The translations under genes were made by a program, and so were the position numbers. A stretch of 60,705 nt of DNA, from NCBI GenBank assembly GCA_012719535.1, contig JAAYAC010000084.1, forward strand, positions 1 to 60,705, given 5' to 3'. Shown in pieces: positions 25,075 to 33,767 of this stretch (position 1 is the first letter of the stretch; each line of letters starts with the position of its first letter). The notes below the pieces were generated by a model. It was not told where the DNA came from and made no database searches. It worked only from the letters and a program-made list of their open reading frames with translations. The DNA is from Syntrophomonadaceae bacterium (GTDB lineage Bacteria; Bacillota; Syntrophomonadia; Syntrophomonadales; Syntrophothermaceae).

Positions 25075-26154
25075 CTAGTACCGGGCAATAATATTGTAAA
25101 CGGTGTCTCTTTCCACGGGATTATACCCGGCATTGCGAATTATCCTTATTAACTCGGATTTGCCTATGCCCGGTTCGGTACTGGCGCCGGCAGCATGGGT
25201 TATTTTTTCCTCCACCACCGTGCCATCCAGGTCATCCACCCCGAATTCCAGGGATACCTGGGCCACCTGCACGCCGAGCATTATCCAGAAGGCTTTTACA
25301 TGGTCCACGTTGTCCAGCATGAGCCGGGAAATGGACAGCATCTTAAGGTCCTCTACCGCCGTGGTTCGTACAATATGACTCATCGCCGTGTTCTGCGGAT
25401 GAAAAGGCAAGGGAATGAAAGACTGAATACCACCGGTCTCATCCTGCAGTTCCCGTAGCTTGATAAGGTGGTTAACCCGGTCCTCGATAGTTTCGATATG
25501 CCCGTATAGCATGGTGGTGTTGGTCCTCATTCCCAACTGGTGAGCAGTGCGGTGCACGTTAAGCCACTGCTGCGAAGTAGCCTTCCGGGGACAGGTAAGC
25601 CTGCGCAAATCGTCATTCAGTATTTCAGCCCCTCCCCCGGGTAGAGAACCCAACCCGGCATCTTTAAGTGCCTGCAAAACCTCACGCACACTCAGGCCGG
25701 ATATATCGCTGAAATACTGGATCTCAACTGCAGTGAACCCTTGGATGTGAATATCAGGGAAAGCCTCGTGCAGTGCCCGGGTAACATCTACATAATACTG
25801 AAACGGAAGTTCCGGATGGAGCGCACTGACCACATGCAGCTCGGTGATATTCAAAGGCAGGGCTTCCCGGCCCAATCTTACTGCCTCTTCGACATCCATC
25901 ACATAAGCTTCGGGGTCGTCCAATCCCTTGCCAAAGGCACAGAATTTGCAGCGTGAAGCACAAACATTGGTCAAATTAATGTGCCGGTTAACATTAAAAT
26001 ATACATCCCGCCCGGTCTTCTTAAGCTTAACCTGCCGGGCCAACTCACCCAGGCTCAGAATATCTTTAACGGAAAAAAGATAAATGCCGTCATCTTTGTT
26101 TAGTCGTTCCCCGTTCTCCACCTTTTCTTTAATCGATAACCATCTCTTATCCAT
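25075..26154 (-). CDS. mqnE: Aminofutalosine synthase
   Basis: 359 residues. A radical SAM enzyme that joins the MqnA product to the adenosyl group of SAM to give aminodeoxyfutalosine. The Fe-S motif CASRCKFC is at 65-72 (C65, C69, C72), preceded by HINLTNV; SLPGGGAEIL is near 177. It is paralogous to mqnC two genes away but with the MqnE-type N-terminus. ATG 26154 follows AAGGGGATAAAG. First gene of the mqnE-mqnA-mqnC operon. No deaminase (mqnX) or mqnD is present in the window. Confidence 0.93.
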   Translation of the reverse strand: MDKRWLSIKEKVENGERLNKDDGIYLFSVKDILSLGELARQVKLKKTGRDVYFNVNRHINLTNVCASRCKFCAFGKGLDDPEAYVMDVEEAVRLGREALPLNITELHVVSALHPELPFQYYVDVTRALHEAFPDIHIQGFTAVEIQYFSDISGLSVREVLQALKDAGLGSLPGGGAEILNDDLRRLTCPRKATSQQWLNVHRTAHQLGMRTNTTMLYGHIETIEDRVNHLIKLRELQDETGGIQSFIPLPFHPQNTAMSHIVRTTAVEDLKMLSISRLMLDNVDHVKAFWIMLGVQVAQVSLEFGVDDLDGTVVEEKITHAAGASTEPGIGKSELIRIIRNAGYNPVERDTVYNIIARY

Positions 26155-26246
26155 CTTTATCCCCTTGCTTGATGAAATCCCTATTCGTCAACACTATTAT
26201 TATAGCAGATTACTGCAAGCGGGCCGTGGTTAAAACCCCCTCGTCC

Positions 26247-27959
26247 TCATTTGACGCGCAGTGTTCTCAGTCGGTTGATAGCTGCCGCGGCTTCCAGCAA
26301 GCGGGGATACGCCAGGTCGCCAGGGTGCTGGCCCTGGAAAGGGGAAATAACCTCCAGTCCTCCGGCAGCAATATCACGGTAGACCAGTTCCAGAATCTCA
26401 CGCAGGGAGCGTTTACCGTCCACATAGCGTACGGCATAGTGAATCAACTCTGCGATAGCTCTTGTCTGGCTTGGATCCACCAACTGCTCCACCAGTCCGA
26501 GGTCAATAGTACTGTTGCCAAACACTACCGTATCCAGCCCGCGGGCTTCAGTCTTCAACTTATGTCCCCGAAAAGGATTGAAGCTTTCCGTTAAAGGAAC
26601 TCGCCCAGGACCGGTCTCCAGCCTGGAGGTTGCCTCTTCTTGCCTGAAGCTGGGGAATTGCCGGGCGATGAGTTTTGCCTCATGAGTAACCTCCCGGGGA
26701 CGATAGTTTTCCATCATTATAACCGTATCACACACGTCAAAGTAGTCACCGGCTCCCCCCATTACTATCACGGTGGAAACTCCTTTCTCCGTGTATAGCT
26801 GGCCTACCCGGTCAATAAAGGGGGTGATAGGTTCCTTCTCCTTGGCCACCAGCTTTTGCATGCGCGCATCCCTGAGCATGAAATTGGTGGCGCTAGTATC
26901 CTCGTCTAGAAGCAGAAGTTCAGCCCCAGCTTCCACAGCTTCCATAATATTGGCGGCCTGGGAGGTACTCCCGCTGGCGTTTTCGGATGAAAAGGCTCCT
27001 GTGTCCTGCCCGAAGGGTAAGTTGTCAATAAAAGGTCTTATGTTAACTCGTTCCACATAGCGGCCGTCTTCAGCGCGGATCTTTGCTGCTGTCGCTACGG
27101 TGATCACCCACTCCCGTCCGTCACCTTTTATGTGATTGTATACTCCCCTTTCCACCGCTTTCAGTAGGGTGGTCTTGCCGTGGTATCCGCCCCCTACAAT
27201 TAAAGTTACTCCCAGCGGAACTCCCATTCCTCTCAGCGTGCCGTGATGCCACGTCTCCATTTCCACCTCCAATTCGGGCGGCGCTACCAAAGGAATAGCT
27301 CTTCCCCTTTCCAGGGGCAGGTCGCTAACCCCGCTACGGCGGGGCAGTATGGAACCATTGCCGATGAAAGCCACTATGCCGTTCGGTGCCAGCCGCCCTC
27401 GTAAGTAGTTCTGGTCTTCATACAACAAAACATGTTCCCGTACTTCCCTTTCGTTGGTACGCACCCTGTACAGGGTGTTTTCTAACAGAGTCGGCAGTTC
27501 ATCCAGGAGCATAGCCCTGGCCTCCCGCCCCAGTATAGTCCTGCCGGCGGCGGGAAGGCCGATGGATACGCGAAGTTCCAGGAATTCGTTGTCCACTTTG
27601 ACAGCAGTACGGGGCAACACCTCCTGACCACCGGAATCAATATAGACCATTCCGCTCTTACCAGTGCCGCGGTTTCCTTTTGCCAGGCTCCTGATAGCCT
27701 GGTTAAACTGGCGGGCAATTATATCGGCCAAGGCTACCCTCCGGTCGGGGTTTTCAAACAGGTATGAGGGCATTCCAGTACTGGTCAACGGCAGGCGAAG
27801 TCGGGCCCGGGATGGAGAGGCGAATGGGTCACCCTGTACGTGGTCAATGGCTAAGATAAACTTGTCCATATCATACTTACCTTTGACGGACTGGTACGCC
27901 TTATACCCTTTACCGTCAAGCTGGTTCAATCGGGCACTCAAGTCAGATTTACTTAACAT
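26247..27959 (-). CDS. Predicted ATPase of the ABC class (COG3044)
   Basis: 570 residues, the size typical of this family of soluble ABC-class ATPases without membrane partners. Walker A GGGYHGKT is at 256-263, the signature-like SENASGSTSQAANI at 325-338 and Walker B LLLDEDTSATN at about 349-359. An N-terminal domain of 250 residues has no known function. The start at 27959 has TAGGAGG nine bases upstream; the longer frame to 28019 lacks one. The biological role is unknown; fission yeast and plant members of COG3044 have been linked to RNA, which is only suggestive here. Confidence 0.85.
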   Translation of the reverse strand: MLSKSDLSARLNQLDGKGYKAYQSVKGKYDMDKFILAIDHVQGDPFASPSRARLRLPLTSTGMPSYLFENPDRRVALADIIARQFNQAIRSLAKGNRGTGKSGMVYIDSGGQEVLPRTAVKVDNEFLELRVSIGLPAAGRTILGREARAMLLDELPTLLENTLYRVRTNEREVREHVLLYEDQNYLRGRLAPNGIVAFIGNGSILPRRSGVSDLPLERGRAIPLVAPPELEVEMETWHHGTLRGMGVPLGVTLIVGGGYHGKTTLLKAVERGVYNHIKGDGREWVITVATAAKIRAEDGRYVERVNIRPFIDNLPFGQDTGAFSSENASGSTSQAANIMEAVEAGAELLLLDEDTSATNFMLRDARMQKLVAKEKEPITPFIDRVGQLYTEKGVSTVIVMGGAGDYFDVCDTVIMMENYRPREVTHEAKLIARQFPSFRQEEATSRLETGPGRVPLTESFNPFRGHKLKTEARGLDTVVFGNSTIDLGLVEQLVDPSQTRAIAELIHYAVRYVDGKRSLREILELVYRDIAAGGLEVISPFQGQHPGDLAYPRLLEAAAAINRLRTLRVK

Positions 27960-28012
27960 TGTTTGGCCTCCTAAGCATATGTTTGGCAACTGCGGTACTA
28001 CTAACAAAGCTA

Positions 28013-28049
28013 GTAACAAAGCTAGCCTTAAGTTGTTCTTAAGGCTAGC
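28013..28049 (-). terminator. Intrinsic terminator, possibly bidirectional
   Basis: A perfect 12-bp stem (GCTAGCCTTAAG/CTTAAGGCTAGC, five-base loop) spans 28021-28049. On the minus strand TTTGTT follows; on the plus strand TTTTCC follows. It separates the hypothetical gene at 28088-28414 from the ABC-class ATPase gene. The adjoining ACAAAGCTAG is repeated in tandem at 28004-28025. Confidence 0.8.
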
Positions 28050-28087
28050 TTTTCCGTTCCCTTGGCGGGGATTCGTTTCCGACGTTC

Positions 28088-28414
28088 TCAGTATCCTGAC
28101 GCCACTTTTCTCCGGCGGCGTTTTTTGCGGTTGCCAAGGGGAAGTTGTTCTTGATCCAATTCGCTAAAAGCAAGCAGCCACTCCAGACGTGTTATTACTT
28201 CTTCGGTTGTTCCCTTGCCCGTGTAAATCAACGGTTGGCACGAGAATGACTGGATCAAGTCCAGAACCTCTTGCGCGGCATCCTGCAGCTGGCCCAGGTA
28301 TTCCGCAACTTCGGAATCCTTACCGGGGGCCAACAATTCCTGCAATTCCCCGGCCAGCCGGCAGATATCATTCAGCCGGTCATTAATAATTCCAGCAGGT
28401 AAGAAATTCGTCAT
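28088..28414 (-). CDS. Hypothetical helical protein with basic tail
   Basis: 108 residues, predicted mostly alpha-helical, acidic in the first two thirds (ELQELLAPGKDSEVAEYLGQ) and ending in a strongly basic tail (KKRRRRK). There is no signal peptide or membrane helix. I chose ATG 28414 because AAGGGCTG precedes it; a TTG 18 bases upstream shares that region. It follows ddl by about 70 bases on the same strand and is closed by a strong terminator. I do not recognise the family. The basic tail might bind nucleic acid. Confidence 0.6.
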   Translation of the reverse strand: MTNFLPAGIINDRLNDICRLAGELQELLAPGKDSEVAEYLGQLQDAAQEVLDLIQSFSCQPLIYTGKGTTEEVITRLEWLLAFSELDQEQLPLGNRKKRRRRKVASGY

Positions 28415-28484
28415 ACACTTCAGCCCTTGCAAGTTTATTCCTTAATAATTCTACATTTTTTGCCATATTCCTCTTTTGTCGAGA

Positions 28485-29429
28485 TTATTTTGGTTTGGCA
28501 ATGGCCAGTTCCACCAGCCTCGCACACAGGTCCTCAAAACTCATCCCGGCGGCCCGGGCGGCGTCCGGGAACAGGCTAAGGGCAGTCATTCCCGGTATGG
28601 TGTTGACCTCTAAAATATAGGGATTGTCATCGGCGTCAACTATAAAATCGACACGTGAGAAACCCTGGCAGTTGAAAAGCTTGTAGGTTTGCACCGCCAG
28701 GTCCATCACTTTCTCGCGGGCTCGTTCGCTGATGCGGGCCGGTATAAGGTGATGGCTCATACCCGGGGTATATTTGGCTTCGTAGTCGTAAAACTCGTTT
28801 TCAGCCACGCTCTCAATAAGAGGCAAAGCTACCGGGTTTTCATTCCCCAGGACCGAAGCTGTGACCTCCGTACCTTCAACAAACTTTTCCACTACCAGCT
28901 CGTGATCAAATTGCAGGGCGCTTCTAATTCCTTCATGCAGGGCCTCGTGGTTTTTCACTATGGTGGTACCGATGCTGGAGCCCTGGGTCGAGGGTTTTAC
29001 CACTACCGGGATACCCAGTTTGGCCTCAACGGCCGCGGCTATACTTTCCACGGTCAACCCGGGCGAATGAACCAGATCAAATATGAGAAACGGTGCGGTC
29101 GGCAGGTTTTCATAGTCAAGGATCCGCTTGGTCATAGCCTTGTTAATGCAAATGGCGCTGGTGAGCACCCCGGAGCCGGTATACGGTATCTTCAGGATAT
29201 CCAGTAGACCCTGGATGGTCCCGTCTTCGCCGTACTTGCCATGCAATGCCAGAAACACTACATCAGGTGCGAGCTTTTGTATGGAAGTAATCACTTCTTC
29301 GTTTACATCCAGCATAGAAACGATAAAACCCTTAGCTGCCAGCGCATCAGCAACTGCTTGCCCGCTGCGCAGGGACACTTCCCGCTCTTTTGATTTACCC
29401 CCACAAAGTACCAACACCTTTTTACCCAT
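28485..29429 (-). CDS. ddl: D-alanine--D-alanine ligase
   Basis: 314 residues, an ATP-grasp enzyme making D-Ala-D-Ala for peptidoglycan. Visible are the N-terminal CGGKSKEREVSLRSG at 9-23, HGKYGEDGTIQGLL (63-76), VVKPSTQGSSIGT near 148 and the C-terminal NPYILEVNTIPGMT that binds Mg and substrate. ATG 29429 follows the upstream PHP gene's stop codon by one base, with AAGGAG inside the end of that gene. It acts in the cytosol. The gene is coupled to a PHP phosphoesterase rather than to murF, its frequent partner. Confidence 0.95.
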   Translation of the reverse strand: MGKKVLVLCGGKSKEREVSLRSGQAVADALAAKGFIVSMLDVNEEVITSIQKLAPDVVFLALHGKYGEDGTIQGLLDILKIPYTGSGVLTSAICINKAMTKRILDYENLPTAPFLIFDLVHSPGLTVESIAAAVEAKLGIPVVVKPSTQGSSIGTTIVKNHEALHEGIRSALQFDHELVVEKFVEGTEVTASVLGNENPVALPLIESVAENEFYDYEAKYTPGMSHHLIPARISERAREKVMDLAVQTYKLFNCQGFSRVDFIVDADDNPYILEVNTIPGMTALSLFPDAARAAGMSFEDLCARLVELAIAKPK

Positions 29430-29430
29430 G

Positions 29431-30294
29431 TCACAAAACTCCTTTCTTACCCGCGCAGACTTGTGCCATGAGGTTTTCCACTACACTCTCCGGCACCGCC
29501 ACGCGCCCCAGTTTAACATCAGGAGAAAACCGGCCGTGGTAATCACTTCCCCCCGTCATGAACAAGTTTCTTTCCCGGGCCAGTTCATAGTACTTCCGGG
29601 TTAACTCTCCGGTCTCGTCACCCAGGTAGTAATAGTAGACCTCCAATCCCAGGCGCGGGTGTTTCAGCAGGTCCAATACCAGTTGGTCATCCCGGATGAG
29701 GCCGGGATGGGCCAGGACCGGAACTCCCCCACACTCCACAATCATCTCCACTGCTTCATAATAGGGATTCTTGGTGAAATCCACATACGCCAGGCCGTGT
29801 TGGGTTAGGTAGGTACGCAAAACATGAATGATCTCATCCCTGGTACTGATATACCCCGCCTCGATCAGGGCGAAAAGGAGGTGATTCTTACCTATGGCCA
29901 CATTATCATGGGCAATTTCCTTTACCCTTTCAAAGGTGATGTCAAAGCCGTGTTTGTTGAACTTGGCTACCACTTGCTCCGCGATCTCGTTTCTCTCTTT
30001 ACGGAGCTCCTCTAGCCAGGCACGCAGTACCGGCGACTCAGGATCACAAAGGTACCCCAGGAGGTGAATCTCTCTCCCCTTATAGATGGTCAGCAACTCC
30101 ATCCCGGGGATAACCTCCACGCCCATCTCCCGCGCCTTATCAACAGTCTCCAGGTATCCTTCAATGCTTTCGTGATCACAGAAGCTGATAGTCTTCAGGC
30201 CCGCGGCTGCAGCCTCCCGCAGAACCTCAAGCGGGGGAGAAGCCCCGTCAGAAGCTGTGCTATGCAGGTGCAGGTCAACAGTAGGCTTCCCCAT
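29431..30294 (-). CDS. PHP-domain phosphoesterase
   Basis: 287 residues with the PHP metal sites: DLHLHSTASDG (7-17), the DHESIEG segment near 40, HLLGY near 80, LAHPGLI near 195 and GGSDYHG towards the end. It belongs to the YciV/TrpH-like group, some of which are 3',5'-nucleoside bisphosphate phosphatases or 5'-3' exoribonucleases. I set the start at ATG 30294, preceded by GAGGGAGTG. It is directly followed by ddl. The exact substrate cannot be told. Confidence 0.85.
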   Translation of the reverse strand: MGKPTVDLHLHSTASDGASPPLEVLREAAAAGLKTISFCDHESIEGYLETVDKAREMGVEVIPGMELLTIYKGREIHLLGYLCDPESPVLRAWLEELRKERNEIAEQVVAKFNKHGFDITFERVKEIAHDNVAIGKNHLLFALIEAGYISTRDEIIHVLRTYLTQHGLAYVDFTKNPYYEAVEMIVECGGVPVLAHPGLIRDDQLVLDLLKHPRLGLEVYYYYLGDETGELTRKYYELARERNLFMTGGSDYHGRFSPDVKLGRVAVPESVVENLMAQVCAGKKGVL

Positions 30295-30416
30295 ATGCCC
30301 AACACTCCCTCTTGCTCGCCTGTTAAATATAATAGCAAACATCGGTGAGCCTATTCCACAATTTTGGAAGGCGCCCCGCAAAAGCAAGGCCTGCACAAAA
30401 ATGACGGTGAACCGGC

Positions 30417-30445
30417 TTGAATCAGGCCGTTCTCTATGCTAAAAT
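30417..30445 (+). promoter_or_regulatory. Promoter of tRNA-Trp
   Basis: TTGAAT, a 17-base spacer and TAAAAT end 14 bases before the first base of the tRNA, a normal arrangement for a tRNA transcript. Confidence 0.65.
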
Positions 30446-30459
30446 GGACATGGCGATGC

Positions 30460-30535
30460 AGGGGAGTAGCTCAATTGGCAGAGCATCGGTCTCCAAAACC
30501 GAGGGTTTCGTGTTCGAGTAGCGTCTCCCCTGCCA
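30460..30535 (+). tRNA. tRNA-Trp (anticodon CCA) with an abnormal T-stem
   Basis: The cloverleaf has a 7-bp acceptor (AGGGGAG with CTCCCCT), D-stem GCTC/GAGC, anticodon stem TCGGT/ACCGA with loop CTCCAAA (anticodon CCA at 30493-30495), T-loop TTCGAGT, discriminator G and encoded CCA (30533-30535). The T-stem TCGTG/AGCGT pairs at only three of five positions: the first (T-T) and last (G53-A61) are mismatched, and G53-C61 is nearly invariant in tRNAs. The promoter and terminator are intact. It may be a functional variant, a decaying copy or a sequencing error. Confidence 0.9.
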
Positions 30536-30549
30536 CTAAGAAAACCTTC

Positions 30550-30579
30550 AAGCCGGAGTTTTTAGACCCCGGCTTTTTT
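30550..30579 (+). terminator. Intrinsic terminator after tRNA-Trp
   Basis: AAGCCGG and CCGGCTT form a 7-bp stem around a 12-base loop, extended by a TTTTTT run. It ends the tRNA transcript 15 bases after the CCA. Confidence 0.85.
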
Positions 30580-30664
30580 GTATGAAAACAAGTCGCAGGG
30601 CATAGAATTCCATCGCATCTTGATATGCCCAGGTGGGTAGTTCACAGGCAAACAGGAGATGGTT

Positions 30665-31369
30665 ATGACAAACTCATCCAAACTATTTCATAAGGTGAAA
30701 CAAGCAAACTTGAAATATGGTTTGATAACCAATGGGGACCGGGTGGCGGTTGGCCTGTCCGGGGGGAAAGACAGCCTGGTGCTGTTGTACGCATTACGCC
30801 TGTTGCAGAATTTCACCCCCCTGGAGTTTAACTTCGTGGCGTGTACCATTGACCTCGGTCATGGGGCAGATTACCGCCCCCTGGTGGAATACTGTGCCCG
30901 TGAGGATATTCCTCTGGTGCTGGAACCAACCAATATTGGACGGGTTGTTTTCGTCGAGCGCCGGGAAAAGAGCCCCTGCTCCCTCTGTGCCAACCTGCGC
31001 CGGGGGGCCTTGAACCGTGTAGCCATGAAACACGGCTGTAACAAGGTTGCTCTGGCTCACCACCTTGATGACGCGGTAGTCACCTTTTTGATGTCCATGG
31101 CATTCGAAGGCCAGTGCCGGTGCTTTCATCCCAAGACCTACCTGGATCGAACCGGGCTGACAGTCATCCGTCCGCTCGTATACGTGCCGGAAAAAAACAT
31201 TATCTCATTGTGCCGGCAGTTGAGCCTTCCGGTCGTTGTCAATCCCTGCCCTGCCTCGGGAAAAACCAAACGGCAGGTCATACAAGATTGGCTCGCATCG
31301 CTGGAAAAAGAACATCCCCGTGTAAAACAACATTTCCTCACTGCCATCGAGAAATCACTCTGGACCTAG
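30665..31369 (+). CDS. TtcA-like PP-loop tRNA thiolase
   Basis: 234 residues. PP-loop SGGKDS is at 32-37, a CxxC pair at Cys105/Cys108 (CSLC) and a third Cys in NPCPASGKTKR near 195, the three cysteines that bind the Fe-S cluster in TtcA, which makes 2-thiocytidine at tRNA position 32. It is shorter than E. coli TtcA (311 residues) and lacks its C-terminal extension, as is common for Gram-positive relatives. I chose ATG 30665, with AGGAG about six bases upstream; an ATG at 30659 sits too close to that site. It lies between the tRNA-Trp gene and lexA. The target base is inferred. Confidence 0.85.
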   Translation: MTNSSKLFHKVKQANLKYGLITNGDRVAVGLSGGKDSLVLLYALRLLQNFTPLEFNFVACTIDLGHGADYRPLVEYCAREDIPLVLEPTNIGRVVFVERREKSPCSLCANLRRGALNRVAMKHGCNKVALAHHLDDAVVTFLMSMAFEGQCRCFHPKTYLDRTGLTVIRPLVYVPEKNIISLCRQLSLPVVVNPCPASGKTKRQVIQDWLASLEKEHPRVKQHFLTAIEKSLWT

Positions 31370-31464
31370 TGCTCCCGGCGGGCAAGTCTTGCCATCAAAA
31401 TAGCCGCTGATAACAGTTCCAATACTTATTGGGGGCAGAAGTCGCGACATACCCATGTCTCTAT

Positions 31465-31478
31465 CGAACACTTGTTTT
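31465..31478 (+). promoter_or_regulatory. LexA (SOS) box upstream of lexA
   Basis: CGAACACTTGTTTT matches the Gram-positive SOS consensus CGAAC-N4-GTTCG with a strong left half and a weaker right half. It overlaps the -35 hexamer of the lexA promoter, the expected arrangement for autorepression. Confidence 0.7.
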
Positions 31479-31500
31479 ACCAGCATTGGTATGCTATAAT
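31472..31500 (+). promoter_or_regulatory. lexA promoter
   Basis: TTGTTT, a 17-base spacer and a perfect TATAAT end 29 bases before the lexA start codon. Confidence 0.75.
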
Positions 31501-31529
31501 TTCCCAAAAGAGTTGAAAGGTGATGGCGT

Positions 31530-32147
31530 ATGAGAACCAAGGCGGAGTTGTCGGAAAGGCAAACACGGATTCTCGATTACATAAAGCAAGAGATCCGCAC
31601 CAGGGGATACCCACCTTCGGTGCGTGAGATTGGCGCAGCGGTGGGTCTGAAATCAAGTTCCACGGTTCATGCCCACCTGCAGCAGTTGGAGGAAAAGGGG
31701 TTTCTGCGCCGGGATCCGGCCAAGCCGCGGGCCATGGAAGTTCTAGAGGGCAAACCGGACGAGGAAACCCACGAAATGATAGAACTTCCCGTCATTGGCA
31801 AGGTGGCTGCCGGTGTTCCCATATTGGCTCTCGAAAATCGGGAGGGCTCGCTGCTGCTTCCCGCTAGTTTTCTCGGACAGGGAGAACACTTTATCCTGAC
31901 AGTTCAGGGGGACAGCATGATTGAGGCAGGGATTCTGGAAGGGGATTTCCTTGTCGTCAGATCCCAGCCCACCGCTGAGAACGGGGAAATCGTGGTGGCG
32001 CTGCTGGAAGACGAGGCCACTGTCAAGCGGGTTTACCGTCGCAACGGGCACATCGAGCTGCGCCCGGAGAATAGCCGCCTGGAGCCAATCATAACCGACC
32101 GGGCCGAAATCGTTGGCAAGGTTGTCGGCCTCATCCGCAAGATGTAA
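31530..32147 (+). CDS. lexA: LexA repressor
   Basis: 205 residues. The N-terminal winged helix ([20 protein letters not shown] at 31-50) binds SOS boxes. The S24-type autocleavage domain shows the Ala94-Gly95 cleavage site (KVAAGVP), the nucleophile Ser129 (GDSM) and Lys166 (TVKR). It represses the SOS regulon and is self-cleaved on contact with RecA filaments. ATG 31530 has AAAGGTGATGG upstream. The promoter carries an SOS box, so it is autoregulated. It is one of the few plus-strand genes here and converges on glnA. Confidence 0.97.
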   Translation: MRTKAELSERQTRILDYIKQEIRTRGYPPSVREIGAAVGLKSSSTVHAHLQQLEEKGFLRRDPAKPRAMEVLEGKPDEETHEMIELPVIGKVAAGVPILALENREGSLLLPASFLGQGEHFILTVQGDSMIEAGILEGDFLVVRSQPTAENGEIVVALLEDEATVKRVYRRNGHIELRPENSRLEPIITDRAEIVGKVVGLIRKM

Positions 32148-32195
32148 CACTGCTGCAACCACATAACAACTCAGTTTATGGCATAGGCCGTTTTT

Positions 32196-32207
32196 GGGGG
32201 ACACACC
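32196..32207. repeat. Fragment of the dispersed repeat found at 47337 and 60348
   Basis: GGGGGACACACC here equals the core of the 38-base repeat described at 47337-47374. At only 12 bases it may be a chance match. The remainder of 32148-32379 holds no gene; a GTTC..GAAC dyad lies near 32280-32296. Confidence 0.3.
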
Positions 32208-32355
32208 CTTATCCAACCTGGCACTCAGCCCCATTTGCCCATCCCTAATGATGGCAACGTTAGTCCTCAATGCACACTAGTTCTTTTGCTAGAACAGAAC
32301 CAGCTAAGTGCCGGACACCAACAGGAGAATGAAAACGGCATATTCATAATTTCAC

Positions 32356-32376
32356 AAATTTCAAGCCTGACCCCCT
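32356..32376. repeat. Dispersed short repeat, copy 1
   Basis: AAATTTCAAGCCTGACCCCC, directly beyond the glnA stop codon, recurs with a four-base insertion at 53050-53073. The GGGGTCAGGC core resembles sequences I have seen near IS200-like/RAYT transposase genes, but no transposase is present here. Confidence 0.45.
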
Positions 32377-32379
32377 TGA

Positions 32380-33705
32380 TTAAAACTTGGTGAGGTACTC
32401 GTCGATCTCCCACTGGTGAACCCGCGAGCGGTAGCTTTCCCATTCCACGCGTTTGGCGTGCATAAACCGGTCGTAGACGTGCGGCCCCAGGGCCTCCCTG
32501 ATCACCGGATCATTCCGCAACTCCCGCAGGGCCTCCCGCAAGGTGGAGGGCAGGCTCTCGATACCCTCCCTTTCCCGGGCTTCGAGGTCCATTTCGTAGA
32601 TATTCTGGTTGACCGGTTCCGGAGGTTGTATGCGATTTTCGATGCCGTCCAGCCCGGCCTGGAGGATTGCCGCCAGGGCCAGGTAGGGGTTGCAGGACGG
32701 GTCGGGATTACGCAATTCCATTCTGGTTCCGATGCCCCGCCGTGCCGGAATTCTTATCAGAGGACTGCGGTTCCGGTAGGACCAGGCTATATACACCGGG
32801 GCTTCATATCCCGGTACCAGCCTCTTGAACGAGTTCACCGTGGGGTTCACCACGGCACTGAGCGCCTTGGCGTGACGCAATACCCCCCCGATGAAGTATA
32901 ATGCCGTCTGGCTCAGCTGGTCTTTGCTGTCAGGCGCATAGAAGGCATTTTGCCCATCCTTGAACAGCGAGATATGCAGGTGCATACCCGAGCCAGCCAC
33001 CCCGTAAATTGGTTTGGGCATAAATGTGGCATGCAGCCCGTGCTTTTGCGCGATCATCCTCACTACGGAGCGGAAAGTTACTATCTTGTCCGCGGTATTC
33101 AGCGCGTCCTCGTATTTGAAGTCGATCTCGTGCTGACCGGGTGCCACTTCGTGATGCGAGGCTTCCACTTCAAATCCCATTTTTTGCAGGGTTAGAACCA
33201 TTTCCCGGCGAGCATTCTCCCCAAGATCCACCGGTGCCAGGTCGAAGTAACCGGCTTTGTCATGGGTCTCCAGGGTAGGCCGGCCGTCTTTGTCTTTGAG
33301 GAACATGAAGAACTCGGCTTCCGGCCCCACGTTCATGGTATAGCCCATGCCGGCCGCTTTCCTCAAAACTCTTTTCAAAACACAACGCGGACAACCTTCG
33401 AATGGTGTGTTGTCGGAGTTGTAAACGTCACATATCATCCTGGCAACGGTTCCTTCCTCCCCCAGAGTCCAGGGAAAGATAACAAAGGTATTGGGGTCCG
33501 GCTTCAGGTACATATCGGACTCCTCGATCCGTACAAATCCTTCAATGGATGACCCGTCAAACATCAGGTCCCCGTCCAGGGCCTTCTCCAGCTGGTCATA
33601 GGTTATGGAAACATTCTTAGGGACACCCAGTATGTCCGTAAACTGCAAACGGATGAATCCCACACTGTTTTCTGCGGCTAGCTTCAGAACATCTTCCTTA
33701 TTCAC
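32380..33705 (-). CDS. glnA: Glutamine synthetase, type I-alpha
   Basis: 441 residues. GSI motifs include FDGSSIEGF (49-57), GPEAEFFMF near 127, the metal/ATP segment with [12 protein letters not shown] near 183, [14 protein letters not shown] near 287 and NRSPLIRIP near 309. The E. coli-type adenylylation loop (NLYDLPPEE) is replaced by [10 protein letters not shown], the form seen in Firmicutes GSI-alpha enzymes, which are feedback-inhibited rather than adenylylated. It starts at GTG 33705, with AAAGGGTGG upstream. It makes glutamine from glutamate, ammonia and ATP. No glnR is adjacent. Confidence 0.97.
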   Translation of the reverse strand: MNKEDVLKLAAENSVGFIRLQFTDILGVPKNVSITYDQLEKALDGDLMFDGSSIEGFVRIEESDMYLKPDPNTFVIFPWTLGEEGTVARMICDVYNSDNTPFEGCPRCVLKRVLRKAAGMGYTMNVGPEAEFFMFLKDKDGRPTLETHDKAGYFDLAPVDLGENARREMVLTLQKMGFEVEASHHEVAPGQHEIDFKYEDALNTADKIVTFRSVVRMIAQKHGLHATFMPKPIYGVAGSGMHLHISLFKDGQNAFYAPDSKDQLSQTALYFIGGVLRHAKALSAVVNPTVNSFKRLVPGYEAPVYIAWSYRNRSPLIRIPARRGIGTRMELRNPDPSCNPYLALAAILQAGLDGIENRIQPPEPVNQNIYEMDLEAREREGIESLPSTLREALRELRNDPVIREALGPHVYDRFMHAKRVEWESYRSRVHQWEIDEYLTKF

Positions 33706-33767
33706 CGTACCACCCTTTATCGGATTATTTACTCCAATAGCCTACCACACTCACCTGCAGGCCGCAA

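Noticed and set aside
32280-32296. GTTC/GAAC dyad near 32285 considered as a second SOS box
   Set aside because: The half-sites are in the wrong order and spacing for CGAAC-N4-GTTCG.
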